Source of the DNA: Phalacrocorax aristotelis
Taxonomy: Eukaryota > Chordata > Aves > Suliformes > Phalacrocoracidae
DNA length: 64,000 nt
Direction of reading: 5' to 3'
Assembly (NCBI RefSeq): GCF_949628215.1
Contig: NC_134283.1
Span: 23,910,975 to 23,974,974, forward strand
Position 1 is the first letter of the stretch, and the number at the start of each line of letters is the position of its first letter. Below are positions 34,001-44,000 of this stretch, piece after piece. The notes below the pieces were generated by a model. The model had not been told where the DNA came from, made no database searches, and was given only the letters and a program-made list of their open reading frames with translations. The position numbers and the translations under genes are program-made.

Positions 34001-37000
34001 GGTGGGGATCTGGCCAGGTGAGCCCCTATGTGGGATGGAAGCTGGAGGGATCTACCAATGCCAGCAGAGCACCCCAGGCTGCTCACACTCAGTGCCTGCC
34101 CACGCCACCGCGCCGTGACCCAACCCCATCACATGCTGAGATGCTGCTGCCTCACTCAGATAACAACCGCCTTCACCATGGCGCTCTGATTCATCTCGGC
34201 ATCGTTTTTTCTGAATGAGCAGGTGCCGATGGAAAACGAGTATGTGATCATGTTATTAAAGACTGCATCATTACACACAAATATAATGGAAGCCAAATTA
34301 CAATTATGCGGGTACCTTGAATGGCTGTATTGCCTCATTCTTGTGCATTTGGCTTTCTAACCTTCCTAGTATCATTTCAAACATGTTTTTTCTGCGTGTT
34401 AATAGAGCCAGGATGCTGACAGAATCCAGCCTGGCCATACATCAGAGTCTACCAAATGAATCCCTGAATTACTTGGTAGTTCCCAAGAAGAAATGAGCTG
34501 GCCTGACTCATTAACAACGTGGGGATGAGGCACAGCGGCGGGCGAACTGGTGGCCAGGATCCTGGCTGCCCAGCGCCCTTCCCTGCCTGCCATGGATTTC
34601 ATCTGCTGCCACCAGAAACCTGGGGTTTTAAAGGCAGGAGGCAATGCTGGTAATCGCTTTGCTGCCTGTGCACAGGTGCCGCCTGCTTTATAGGAAATGT
34701 CCTGAATACAAGAAGCAAGACTTTTTCTGTCTGTGAATCAGATTTTCTACCTTTAAAAGGAGCAGAGCAGGCAAAAAAATTAAATGCTGGGACCAAATCA
34801 GAGCTCTGCTGTCAACTGTGTGCCATAGGACATATCTGGCAACGTCTGCAGAAGTGATCACTGGATTCTGTCTTCCTGCCTTGGGCTGGATACCCTGAAA
34901 CAGTGCCAATGAACACCAGCTTTTCTTTCTTTCCGTGCCCAAAGCTCAGCCCAGCTTAGGCAGGGGATCGTGATGTTTCCTTTAAACCCTTCCCGCCCGA
35001 CACACAGAGACCCACAGCGACCCCATGGGCAGTGGTGATCCTGCACGGATAACGTGCTCCTCCTTGCTCCAACACCTTACTCCTGCAAGAGCATCCTTGG
35101 GAGAGGAGATGTCAGCCGGACCTGTGTTACGTCTACAACCAGGCAGACGCGCTCGTGGTGACACCGTGTCTTAGTGCAGTAGGTATGGCACGGTGTCCCT
35201 CCTGTTTTACAAAATGCTTTCAAACCCATTTAGAAGGGTGGCTGTTTCCATGGCTGTGCCCCATTACCATTGCCACGCACACTCCCTCCTGCATCCCCGC
35301 CCCTTCCCACCAGACACCCTGTGCCAGGGGATGCAGCCAGGGACCACGCCAGGAGTAGCTCCTGGGATGTGACCTGACAAGCCCAGATGATTCGGTCCTG
35401 ACAGAGAAATAGGGGAAACCACAGGCATTCACCTGCCCTGGCACAGCCACGTGCATTGCAAGCATTTCCACAAATGTTACATTTTCCTTAAGAGGGAGGA
35501 AAGTGTGGTGGGTTTGCTGGCACTCACCTGCTCTGTTCACCTGGTTAAATAATCGGTCGCCTGGCATCACACGATAGCTGGCTGGTGTTGATCTCTACCG
35601 AGACCCGATCCCCCCCAGTGAGCACAGCCACATGTTTACATGCACCCCGAAAGAGGAGAGGTCCCCCCAGTATCCACTGGCAGCTACCAGGTGCTCCTCC
35701 CATCACACCCCTCCTCCCAAGCACCTACTGCTGCTTCCCCCTTACCTGCTTTCTCCAGGTTCATGGTGGAGGCTGCCTGCACCAGCGTGGCAGTTGCTGG
35801 CTCGTGGGGAGATGCTAGTGGCTCCTCTATGGCTGGTGTTGGGGCCTGGTGCAGGCTCTCCTCCTGCCGCTTGCCCGCTGTCCCCTGCAGGGCCTGTGTC
35901 CACAAGATGAAACAGGATGGAGAGCTGAGATGCAGCGACTGTGCACATTGCAGTGGACACGGTGCTGGCAGCTGGTATTTCACCAGGCTGGCCAGGAGGA
36001 GCAAGCAGGGAGGAGGTTGCAAAGGACAGGACGGTGGGACCTGGGGACACCCTCCATCTGAGGGACTTTGGTATCGGGAAGCTGCTGCAATGCATTTATC
36101 ATGTTGCTTTTAGTTCTCCCCATAAACAACTCCTTCCCTCAGCCTGGTGATGCAGTTATACTGAATATTACCTATTTTTCTCTTTATGGCCTCAGAAAAA
36201 AAGACCCTGGCCTGCAGGCAGCATTGAATGGCTGGTGTGAGATAAGAAGGTGTCTTCCTTCTTTTCAAAGAAGCGGAATTTAAATTATTTGCCCGAAGCC
36301 CAGAATGAACTGGCGGAAGCAACACCAGTGCATGGTGTCCTGACAGCGTCCCCATCCATGGTAGCCTTCCTCCTCCTCCTCCATCTGCTGGCAAACCCCA
36401 TCTCACAGTGTGCTGCATTTTCTTATCACCCTTCTGCCTTGAGCTCTCCTGTCTACATGATTCAGAAGTGACCCAGAAAATGTTATTCTGGGCTGTTCCT
36501 TGTGTTTTTTGATGCCTCCTGACTCTCTGGAGATGCTCTTCCCTTCCCACCCAGGCAGCAGTGAACCAGAGTTGAGGACAAAAAACTGCTGCAGTGATGG
36601 ACCCGCCAGCTCCCACCAAGGGATGGTCCAGCAGGGTGCAGGGCACCCTTCCCACCACCCCAAAAATGCCCACCCCACCCAAGCCATGGCTGGCTCAGTA
36701 CTCCTCACCTGGAGAGCCAGGCAGAGCCTGCGGGGATTTGCAGCGTCTGGCCAGCTCACGCTGAGGATTTTATGGTGAACCAGTGCAGGCAGCAGAGGAA
36801 CCTGGGAAGAGGCACCTGCTCTGCTCCTGGTGACAAGCGTGTCCTGCCCACGGCCTGAGATGGAGCAAAAAGCATCACTGGATCAACCTGAGAGCCCAGG
36901 ATAGACGCAGCCTTCGGCCTCGCTCAGCAAAACCACCTCCTCCTCCCTGCTGCCACCACCACACCAGTGCAGTGGAGATGGTGCATGAGTATATTAAAAA

Positions 37001-38597
37001 TGTTAATTAGAAAAATTAGCCCTTTGGGGGGTGGAGACTGGTTGCCAATGACTAGTAATGAGAATTCAGGGTGTAGCATCCGTCTGTCCCCTGCAGGACC
37101 AGTCCATCCCCCTGCTGGGGACATCTCACCCCTGCCCCTCACCAAGCCACTCCGCTTCCCACGATCCTGTCTCAGAAAAGCTGCCAAAGCTGGCTTGCAT
37201 CACTGAAACCAGACGGATGGACCCTGCCAGCATCACTCCCCTCCAATGCCCCCAAATATTTCCTTCATTTGTCACACAGCCAAACCCGAAAGCAGACAGA
37301 GCAGCAGTCCCCTGCCCTTCTGAGCTGCACAGAAGGAGAACAGCATCTTGAGGAATTTCTTCCCATGGCTGTGTCCTCTTCTGCCACATGAAAAGCAGCC
37401 GGCGAGGGTTACGTCGCAACAGGACCTGCCTGGGGACCCTGTGCCCTGTTCCCATCCACCTGCTACAAGCACTGCCACCACCATGGGCAGCCAAATGGCT
37501 TCTCTGGTAGGCAGGGGGAAAAAAAAAAAAATCAACATCCCACAAATAAAACCCCACTAATGCAGTTTTCTTCCCTAAAATCATCCGGACGCTCTTGGGC
37601 CAGAGATGGAAGCAGCATCTGGAGGGAGATGTGCCCCAACAAAGTCAGTTTGTTGCTCTGAACTTCTTCCCAGCCTGTAATTAGCCATAACATTTTGCAC
37701 GCGCCATGAAAATCAAGCGTTTCCAAAGCGCTGGCGAACGCCCAGATAAAAGACAATGAGTTCCCCATCCCAGCATGTGCAGTGGCAGCCACTGGGCAAA
37801 GGAAGTGCTGAAAAAAACCGTTTTCAGAGGCTTTGATGATGACAAGCATTCATCTGGGCTGGCCCAAATGCCAAGGAATAAGCAGGACCTGGACACACGG
37901 CTGCTAGCACATATGGAGAGCAAACACTGAAGCCAACAGCAAAAAAAGCCCAGGTGGGGGGGTGTGTGTGTGTTTCAGCCTCCCCCTTTGCCAAAACCCA
38001 TCCGGCAACACCAGCGAGGGAGGTGGGAAGAGCTGTTTCCCAACAAGCGGCTGCAGGTTGGGGCAAGCAGCTGCCTGCCCACCTGCAAAACAGCTCAGCT
38101 GCGTGGAGAAAAGCCCTTGACTAAACTCACCTGCAGGGTCTATGCAGCAGGGAGAGAAAAGAAGCCCTTCCAAGGAGCTGAGGCCAGGGAGAATTGAGGG
38201 CCTTGTATCTTCCCTCCCATGTGTATCGCTCCGTTTTCTGTCTCACATGTTAAATTTTAACCTTTCTCTCTACACTTTCTGCTCCAAAGGGCCAGGAGGG
38301 AAACAGAGGCACCCCTCTCTGCTCACCCCCTGGCTGCCAACTGCTTTGTGCCTGCTTCTGAGTCTCCGTTTCTCAAATCCCAAGATTCATCCAGAAAGAA
38401 ATGTGAAAAATGCAGGCTGGCCTGTTTCCGGCCTCTCCTTCCCCAAGCGCGAGCAAGGGCGTGAGCATGACAGGCTGAGCCCCAAGGGAAAAGGACAAGC
38501 CACCGTACTCACCGTCTGGGGCAAGGTCCTTCGTCTTCCAGGTGGCTCTCGTGGAGGGCATGGATCCTAGATCCCAGGTTTTGCAGGATGTGATCAT
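25003..38597 (-). CDS. KIFC3: Kinesin family member C3, C-terminal motor (join of 19 exons)
   Basis: KIFC3 is a kinesin-14 family, minus-end-directed motor. It acts at epithelial adherens junctions together with CAMSAP3-anchored minus ends, and in apical and Golgi transport. The in-phase model gives 868 residues, against about 833 in human. The N-terminus is variable (1 to about 90). Coiled coil runs from about 90 to 475, rich in QLQ/EE heptads, including [19 protein letters not shown] and [13 protein letters not shown]. The motor covers about 476-815 with [16 protein letters not shown]-loop GQTGAGKT (560-567), switch I NEHSSRSH (673-680) and switch II DLAGSE (706-711). The tail is Ser-rich with SIRRKLQ. 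The C-terminal motor, the neck sequence [18 protein letters not shown] and gene order separate it from KIFC1 and KIFC2. The N- and C-terminal exons are the least certain parts. Confidence 0.93.
25147..25255 (-). CDS. KIFC3: KIFC3 coding exon 18
   Basis: Residues 822-858, Ser/Gly-rich tail ending [14 protein letters not shown]. The acceptor TCCGTCTCCCCCCAG keeps phase 0 from exon 17; the nearer CCAG 12 bases downstream would also keep phase but has a poor tract. The donor is G|GTGGGT. Confidence 0.8.
25589..25723 (-). CDS. KIFC3: KIFC3 coding exon 17
   Basis: Residues 777-821, end of the motor, [20 protein letters not shown] then [18 protein letters not shown]. The donor is GAG|GTAACT. Confidence 0.95.
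26349..26578 (-). CDS. KIFC3: KIFC3 coding exon 16
   Basis: Residues 700-776, with switch II in [20 protein letters not shown]. It then encodes [17 protein letters not shown] and [18 protein letters not shown], the microtubule-binding side of the motor. The donor is CAG|GTAGGG. Confidence 0.96.
26690..26819 (-). CDS. KIFC3: KIFC3 coding exon 15
   Basis: Residues 657-700, with switch I in [17 protein letters not shown], then DRSTGLRTT. The acceptor is GGCTCCCCTAG and the donor G|GTAGGT. Confidence 0.95.
27272..27395 (-). CDS. KIFC3: KIFC3 coding exon 14
   Basis: Residues 615-656, [20 protein letters not shown] then [20 protein letters not shown]. The acceptor is CTTTGCCCAG and the donor AAG|GTGCAG. 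Confidence 0.94.
28084..28214 (-). CDS. KIFC3: KIFC3 coding exon 13
   Basis: Residues 572-615, [20 protein letters not shown] then [13 protein letters not shown] 16-base homopolymer lies just upstream of its acceptor. The donor is AG|GTATAG. Confidence 0.95.
28237..28252. repeat. G16 homopolymer in KIFC3 intron 12
   Basis: Sixteen consecutive G on the plus strand, so C16 on the KIFC3 transcript. It lies 23 bases upstream of exon 13 and is effectively part of the acceptor's pyrimidine tract. Confidence 0.92.
28481..28585 (-). CDS. KIFC3: KIFC3 coding exon 12 (P-loop)
   Basis: Residues 537-571, [20 protein letters not shown] then [15 protein letters not shown], which carries the ATP-binding P-loop. 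The donor is GAG|GTGAAT. Confidence 0.96.
28671..28852 (-). CDS. KIFC3: KIFC3 coding exon 11
   Basis: Residues 476-536, start of the motor core, [19 protein letters not shown] then [19 protein letters not shown]. The acceptor CTCCCCACCCAAG uses AAG rather than CAG. The donor is GAG|GTGGGT. Confidence 0.95.
29111..29222 (-). CDS. KIFC3: KIFC3 coding exon 10 (neck)
   Basis: Residues 439-476, [20 protein letters not shown] then [11 protein letters not shown]. This is the kinesin-14 neck helix that leads into the motor and sets minus-end directionality. The donor is G|GTGTGC. Confidence 0.95.
29317..29447 (-). CDS. KIFC3: KIFC3 coding exon 9
   Basis: Residues 395-438, [20 protein letters not shown] then [17 protein letters not shown], part of the coiled-coil stalk. 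The acceptor is CGTGCCTGCAG and the donor GAG|GTGAGT. Confidence 0.95.
29538..29685 (-). CDS. KIFC3: KIFC3 coding exon 8
   Basis: Residues 346-395, coiled coil, [20 protein letters not shown] then [15 protein letters not shown]. Two GTGAGG donors lie 10 bases apart; the first (G|GTGAGG) keeps phase with exon 9. Confidence 0.95.
29826..29999 (-). CDS. KIFC3: KIFC3 coding exon 7
   Basis: Residues 288-345, [17 protein letters not shown] then [20 protein letters not shown], coiled coil. The donor CAG|GTCCGA is weak. A second phase-compatible GT six bases on would add two residues. Confidence 0.9.
30235..30474 (-). CDS. KIFC3: KIFC3 coding exon 6
   Basis: Residues 208-287, coiled coil, [19 protein letters not shown] then [18 protein letters not shown]. 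The acceptor is TTTGGGGCCAG and the donor AAG|GTGAGC. Confidence 0.94.
30561..30704 (-). CDS. KIFC3: KIFC3 coding exon 5
   Basis: Residues 160-207, [20 protein letters not shown] then [17 protein letters not shown], coiled coil. The donor is CCG|GTGAGT. Confidence 0.95.
30739..30870. repeat. Degenerate minisatellite in KIFC3 intron 4
   Basis: About four diverged units of roughly 33 bases share the core GCCCCCAGCCTGC, each followed by a variable stretch. It is not coding in phase with the neighbouring exons. Confidence 0.45.
31158..31223 (-). CDS. KIFC3: KIFC3 coding exon 4
   Basis: Residues 138-159, [19 protein letters not shown] plus SEL, 22 codons in phase 0. The donor is CTG|GTGAGC. It matches human VEHLKEKLISQAQEVSRLR. 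Confidence 0.94.
31224..33603 (-). other. KIFC3: KIFC3 intron 3, no exon seen
   Basis: About 2.4 kb. It contains a 19-base T run at 32509-32527 and a perfect AT palindrome at 32201-32212. Plus-strand open frames up to 136 codons show no family resemblance. Confidence 0.6.
33604..33797 (-). CDS. KIFC3: KIFC3 coding exon 3
   Basis: Residues 73-137. A poorly conserved start ([13 protein letters not shown]) is followed by [20 protein letters not shown] and [14 protein letters not shown], the beginning of the coiled coil. The acceptor is CTCCCACTGCAG and the donor CAG|GTACAA. Shorter transcripts could start at internal ATGs here. Confidence 0.85.
33798..35745 (-). other. KIFC3: KIFC3 intron 2, no exon seen
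   Basis: About 1.9 kb of mixed composition without recognised repeats or exon-like segments. Confidence 0.55.
35746..35877 (-). CDS. KIFC3: KIFC3 coding exon 2
   Basis: Residues 29-73, low-complexity Pro/Ala-rich, ending [10 protein letters not shown]. The donor is G|GTAAGG. Two acceptors compete: GGGACAG ending at 35878 keeps phase with exon 1, while CCTGCAG ending at 35885 does not. An internal ATG (TMNLEK) could start a shorter isoform. Confidence 0.65.
35878..38512 (-). other. KIFC3: KIFC3 intron 1 with possible alternative first exons
   Basis: About 2.6 kb. It holds the candidate alternative exon at 38131-38173 and a GTGAGG donor-like site near 36708. Open frames up to 190 codons (for example 36110-36682, minus) have no recognisable family. 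Confidence 0.5.
38131..38173 (-). CDS. KIFC3: Candidate alternative KIFC3 first coding exon
   Basis: An ATG at 38173 opens [14 protein letters not shown] and ends at a strong donor, G|GTGAGT, leaving one base. That is the phase exon 2 needs. There is no homology support; it could be chance. Mammalian KIFC3 is known to have several 5' exons. Confidence 0.25.
38513..38597 (-). CDS. KIFC3: KIFC3 coding exon 1 (long-isoform start)
   Basis: From ATG at 38597 it encodes [20 protein letters not shown] then KTKDLAPD. This fits the human long-isoform N-terminus pattern M-x-x-S-x-x-T-W-x-L-G-x-x-P-S. The full exon runs to 38627, after acceptor TTATCCGCAG. The donor is G|GTGAGT. Confidence 0.75.
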
Positions 38598-38889
38598 GGC
38601 ATGGGGGTCCCAAGCACAGCGACACGTCTGCGGATAAGTGCAAGGAAAGACCTCTCAGCCCACCTCGGCTTCCAGCCGGGAAAGCCCAGGGGACCGTGCT
38701 GGAGCAAACCACGACGGCAATACTGTCCCCAACTCCTGAATCCAGAGGAAAGTTGCGTCAATCCCGATTTCACTCCCGGGGTGCCGAAAGCCCCCGGGTC
38801 CCTCTGTGCTCCCGGCGGATGGGACATAAACCGTGGCTGTAATTAATTTACTCATTGCCGAAGCTCTTCCAGGCTCCTCCTGCGAGGTG

Positions 38890-39650
38890 GGGGTTATTTA
38901 TTTACTGACTCCGGAACAGCGGGCAGCCCCCGCCCGCTGGGCACCGCAGCCCCGGGACCGCGGGATGCCTCGGCGGGGGAAGAGGTCGCGGAGCCCCGGG
39001 TGCCGCCCCGCCCGCCCCGGGGGTCCCTTTTTTTCCCAACCGGCGGCCGCGGTGGCGCCGGCGGTCCCGGAGGGGAGCTCCCGGTCCCGCTGCCGGTCCC
39101 GGGGCACAGGAAGCGCAGCCCCGCCCCGTGCCCCCCCCCCCCGCGATGCCGGTGCTGGTCCCGGTGCGTAGAGGCCCAGCAACGCCCCGCCCCGCTGGTC
39201 CCGGTGACGGTCCCGGCGGCGGCGCCGCCCGCTGCAGGCTAACGGGGAACCGTGCTCTCGCCGCCGCCTCGGGTGCTCCGTGCCGGGCGCCCCTCAGACA
39301 AAGGGAGCCCCGGTCCCGCCGGGCTCGCCCGCCCCTCCCGCTGGTGCCGCCCCGCGGGGCCACTCACCGGGCGCGGGGCGGCGGCAGCGGCGGGGCAGCC
39401 AGCGCCAGCCCCGACCCCGCCCTCCCGGGAACTTCGGTAACGGAAACGCCGAGCTCCGCCCCCTCTTGTTGCCACGGAAACCGTCGAAACCCCCCGACGG
39501 GCGGCGGAGGCGGGGCTCCTCCCTCGTCCCGCCTCCCCGCACCGGGCGGTGGCGGCGGTGCCGGAGCTCCCGCTGCCCCCCCCCCCAGACCCTCTGGCCG
39601 GAGCCCTGGGGAGCTCAAGGGACCCTCGGTGTCCCCCGGCTCTTCCTAGG
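38890..39650. promoter_or_regulatory. KIFC3: CpG-island promoter of KIFC3
   Basis: A strongly GC- and CpG-rich block at the 5' end of KIFC3. It contains GC boxes and C/G homopolymers (for example 39131-39142), and no TATA box was seen. It contains the donor of a candidate non-coding first exon. Confidence 0.75.
39368..39650 (-). other. KIFC3: Candidate KIFC3 non-coding first exon (5' UTR)
   Basis: A strong minus-strand donor, CCCG|GTGAGTG, ends a GC-rich exon at 39368. It could join the acceptor at 38628 in front of the start codon at 38597. The upstream limit is arbitrary. Confidence 0.5.
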
Positions 39651-41034
39651 GCCACCCGATCCTCCTGTGCTCCCCTGACCCCCGTCTTGTCAGATCCCTG
39701 GGGCCTCCCAGTGTGGCCTTGTTACCCCCGGTGTCCCTCCTGCCCTTCCCACACTGGTCCTGGTGCTTTCCGGGGAGCCCCGGTGTACCCTCATCCCACC
39801 CTCGCACCCCTCCCCGCCCCTTTCCTCCAGCACCGAACTGCGGCATGGCTGCTGCTGTGGCGCACTTCCCTGGGGGATGATGGGGACAGAGCCACCAGCA
39901 CCACCAAGAAAGAGACCATGGTGCTGGTGACCCACATGCCAAGGACCAGAGGTGGCAAGGCGTCCCCTCTCCCTCCGCCATGTCCTCACCACTCCCAAAC
40001 ACCGGTGCTAGCACCGATGCCGACCAGTTTGCTGGGGCCTGGGGACCCAGATTTCACCAGGAAAACAACCTGTTTAACCCACAGGTACGAAGAAAATAGT
40101 ATAACGTGCCCTGAGACCTCTCCAAAGGTCCTGCTGTCAGAAAGGTAATAAGAAGTTCTGCTTTAAATATAATTTATACACATTTTTAGGGTATGATTTG
40201 TATCTACCTGTCTGTATTGCACATACAATCACCATGTTAATGGCTGGTTTGGGTGACACAAATTACTCATGACTTGTTCATGGTAATTAACCAGCAGTAC
40301 CGGATATTTCCCACAGCAAAACTTGGCATCCGTGGTGGCAGCGGTGGCGGGTGCCCGTGCTGATAGCTCACATCCACCTGCCTGATGTCGGGCTGACCCA
40401 TGGGGCGCCATGGGAGCTGTGCAGGTTCAGAGATGCAGGGGTGGTGGACCCTTGGGAGATGCAGGTTTAGTGCCAGCCCTGTGGGACTGGAAAAGAGAAG
40501 GCTCTGCCAGCCAGTGGGGTGTGCTCCCCTTGGGCCGTGAGTCCTCCACCTCCCACCTTGATGCGCTCAGCCACAGCCTTGCACTCATTCCTGCACAGGT
40601 TTGAAGCAGGATTCGGCCTTGTCACTTCATCCCAGCGTCTTCCTCTTGGGCATCCTCAGAGGCCCCCCCCAGTACATGCCGCCCCATCCCCTGCCATGAG
40701 CCAGTCCCACAGATGGGGGGTGATGGGGAGTCACCAGCGGGGGGGACAACAAGCCACTCCAGCCACTAGCCCCATGGAAAGGGGGCCGGAAAGGGTCACT
40801 TCCATGTCCCCATGCCACATTCCCCTGGCACAGTGCCTTGTCCCTGAGAAGCAAATATCATCTTGGCCTGGCAGCTGCCTCCACCTCTGTGCTGCGGCTG
40901 TCTTCCTGCTGCAGCCAGTGCAGCAGAAAAAAACCCAGCAAAAACATCCCAGCCTCTGCAAAGTGGTGCCTCTCTTTCACTTCAGCTGAGTTTTGTTGGT
41001 GTTTCCAGCGCAGAGCCCTCGGTGTGGATGGATA

Positions 41035-41075
41035 TGTGTGTGTCTGCCTATACACACATATATATGTATATGTAC
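41035..41075. repeat. Alternating purine-pyrimidine (TG/CA/TA) patch
   Basis: Runs of TGTGTGTG, ACACACATA and TATATGTATATG. An imperfect dinucleotide microsatellite. Confidence 0.7.
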
Positions 41076-44000
41076 GCACCTGTAGAGTCCCTAAGCAGTT
41101 GTGCTGATTTGCATAAATATCTTACTATCTATGCAGCTCCTTTGGCTGGTTTGGTGATAATATTGACACACATAAAGTTACTTTCTATATTCCAATAGCA
41201 GCTGTAATGCCATATCATCCCTGACTTCATTTACAAGCTGTAAAGGTAAAATAAATGTTTATGTAGATTACTTTAACTGGTAAGTGATTTCCTGGCTTTT
41301 GAATGCTTCAGGTTTTTAATGGTATTGCAATTATGCAATGCACATAAGTTGTATCAATTACATAAAATAAATCTAAATTAACCAGGCATATGTGTGAATT
41401 CCCCTGTTTAGAAAAATAACTTAATGAATAGGCATAGAGCAAAGTTTGAGATGCAGAAGGGGTTTTGTGCCAACAGCCACATTCAAATACTCACCTGTGA
41501 GCATTAAAAAACCCATCCCTCCAAGCTGCGGGCTGATTTTCGGCAAGGACGGTGTGGCTTTCCCGCAGCCCCAGCACACCAGGGACATGGATCCCCAGGG
41601 ATCCAGAAGTGGGGTTATTTAGGGTTGGATGCATGCTGGTGGCTAGGTGCCAGCTCCATTTCCCTTGGCCTCAATGCTGTTTAGCTCAAGGGAGCACTGT
41701 AAATCCCAGGGGATGCCTGCTTGCACGGGCTGGGGGGCTGCAGGCAGCAGGGCAGCATGGGACCCCATGCAGGCAGCAGGTACCCTGCCTCTCTGCAGAG
41801 ATTCACCTACACTGGCTGGGATAATCTCAGCCTGGTCCCCCAGTGACGTTCTGGTCCTCCTTTCCTTGGATGTCACGTCTCCATGACCTGAGCAAGCAGT
41901 GGCTGACAACATCACTGAAGGTATTTTTAGAAACGCTGCTTTGCAGGCAGGCAGAGAAAAGGCAGCAACCAGCAGGGCTCACCGCCAGCAGCACCCTCCT
42001 GCGAGTGCCCAGCAGGTAGAAGGAAGGCTCGATATATCGATGACCATCAATGCTAAAACACAGCTGCCCTCCATGGACAGCACCAGCAGCACTGGCCTGC
42101 CACGGGGCATGCTGCTGGGGGACGGTGACCCTGGTGCAGGTTTAGCTCTTTGCTGTTGCAATGCTGTTAAGTCAGGCAGGTTAATTTGCTTTTTACTTGG
42201 GTGAAGGGAAGCTCCAGCAATCGAAACACATTGCTGAGCAGGGCCTTTTGCATTAGGCATTTGTTCTGCCCCGAGCAAATATTTAACCTACATCTGCAAG
42301 ACAGCTAAAAAAGTCCCCTAAATCCCAGCAAAAATTTAGCTCCCCCTCTCCTCCCTTTGAGCAACCCAATAACCCAATAATGCAGGCAAGAGCATATCTG
42401 AAGCCTCTTATATGTTGGGATGCTCCCTGTAGGAGATTCCCACCAGAAGCACCAGACATCGTGAGAACGTGTCCCCAGAGCACAGTTAATTATAACCCAG
42501 TTCATTATTCTAATTTTGCTCCTCCTTGAGGAGGTGAGGGGATTTCTCAGTGTTGCTGAGGCATGGTTTGCCAAGCCAACATGAAACGCTTACCAAAGCA
42601 GGAACAAACCCCCTGCATTCCTGCCTTGCCATTTTGAGAAAAGATAGGAGTTTTAATTAAGTCTTAGCATGGTCCTGGGAAATTTAATACTCATTTTAAA
42701 GTTCACCAACTGAATTAATTCAAGCTGGAGGCTCCAATCCTTGAGATGGGGTTGCATGAAACTGGGTGGAGAGTGGGAGCTGGCAGGGGGTGTTGCAACG
42801 ATCGTTGCCTAAATCCAACACATTGGGGTGCTGCTGGCCTCGACAGCAGCTTCAGGTGGCAGGGGGCTCTGCAGCTGCCTGGCTCAGCCCCACCCCAGCC
42901 AAACCCCATGAGCTGGTTAGGCCAGGTTTAGGCTGCCAGGGTGGTAGGGTGCAGTCCAGGGCAGTATGGAGCCTGTCCAGAGCCAAGGAGCTGGCTGGAT
43001 TGGCTGGGAGCTGCTGCACGCCACGGCTCAGCTCTGCCTGTGTGCCCCCATGCAAATCTCCTTTATATCAAGCAAAAGACAAAAGTAACATCTTTTTCAA
43101 CCTGCTGTATTCAGGTAGGGAAAAACTCTACTCTGCATGCAGTTAGGGGAGTGCAGTGCAAGATGTAGCAGACATCAGATGGGCAGCTCTTCCACCCTCT
43201 CCAAACTTCCTACCTTGGACTGCATTGCAGAGCCATCTAACCAAAACCTCAGCCTCTGTGTCTCCCTTTTTCTTACCTTTTTTCTTCATCATATTTTTCA
43301 GCTGGCTTCAGGTACAACTTGGGTTTGGCTTTAATACTGTGCCTCCCCTAAGCAAAGCACTGCCGGGCTCATCCTGTGCCACACAGCTGCTGGGGAGCTG
43401 GGAGCTGCTCTGTGGGAGGACCACAGCTCACCTGCTAAGTCATTAAAGTTTCATGGCATTAACTAATATGGGCTCCTGCTTATAAAGCTCTTCTTAGAAA
43501 CAAGCCTAAGAATAAGCACGAGGTGTCCTGGCCAAGGCTAAAACTGTTCTGTCAGCTGAGGGATGACCACGCTGGTTTGAGCGGACCCAGCAAGGAGGCA
43601 CCTTGATGCCAAGTAAATTCCATCTGGGGCATTTTATTCAGCAAATAAAAATTAAGGCCATACTGGTTAAGATGGCTGCATCTCAAGCAGGAGGCCCTGG
43701 AGCTCCTGGCCTGGTACGAGCCCACCAGTGGTCCCCCAGCTGGTCCTTGGAACCATCCACTTGGGACCTCGGGTACTTCCTGCAATTCTTTTTAAATTAA
43801 AAAAAAATGTATGAAGATAGAAGCTGCAGGTGGGCAACTGGGATTTTTTTTTCAGAGTTTTGCTACTTCTGCTGCTCAGTTTCTCCTTGAAGCCAAGCCC
43901 CGACAGTGCCACCAAGCCCCTTACCCTGGCCGGGTAACCCTGGTAACAGGGTGTGCAAGACAGGGTTAGGCTTTCCTCTGCACAGGCAAAAGTAATGGGA

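Noticed and set aside
36110-36759. Minus-strand frames of 118-190 codons as extra KIFC3 exons
   Set aside because: A GTGAGG donor-like site exists near 36708, but no acceptor or conserved sequence supports them. Too weak to call.
25003-38597. KIFC1 or KIFC2 instead of KIFC3
   Set aside because: The stalk and neck sequences ([32 protein letters not shown]), the SIRRKLQ tail and gene order match KIFC3.
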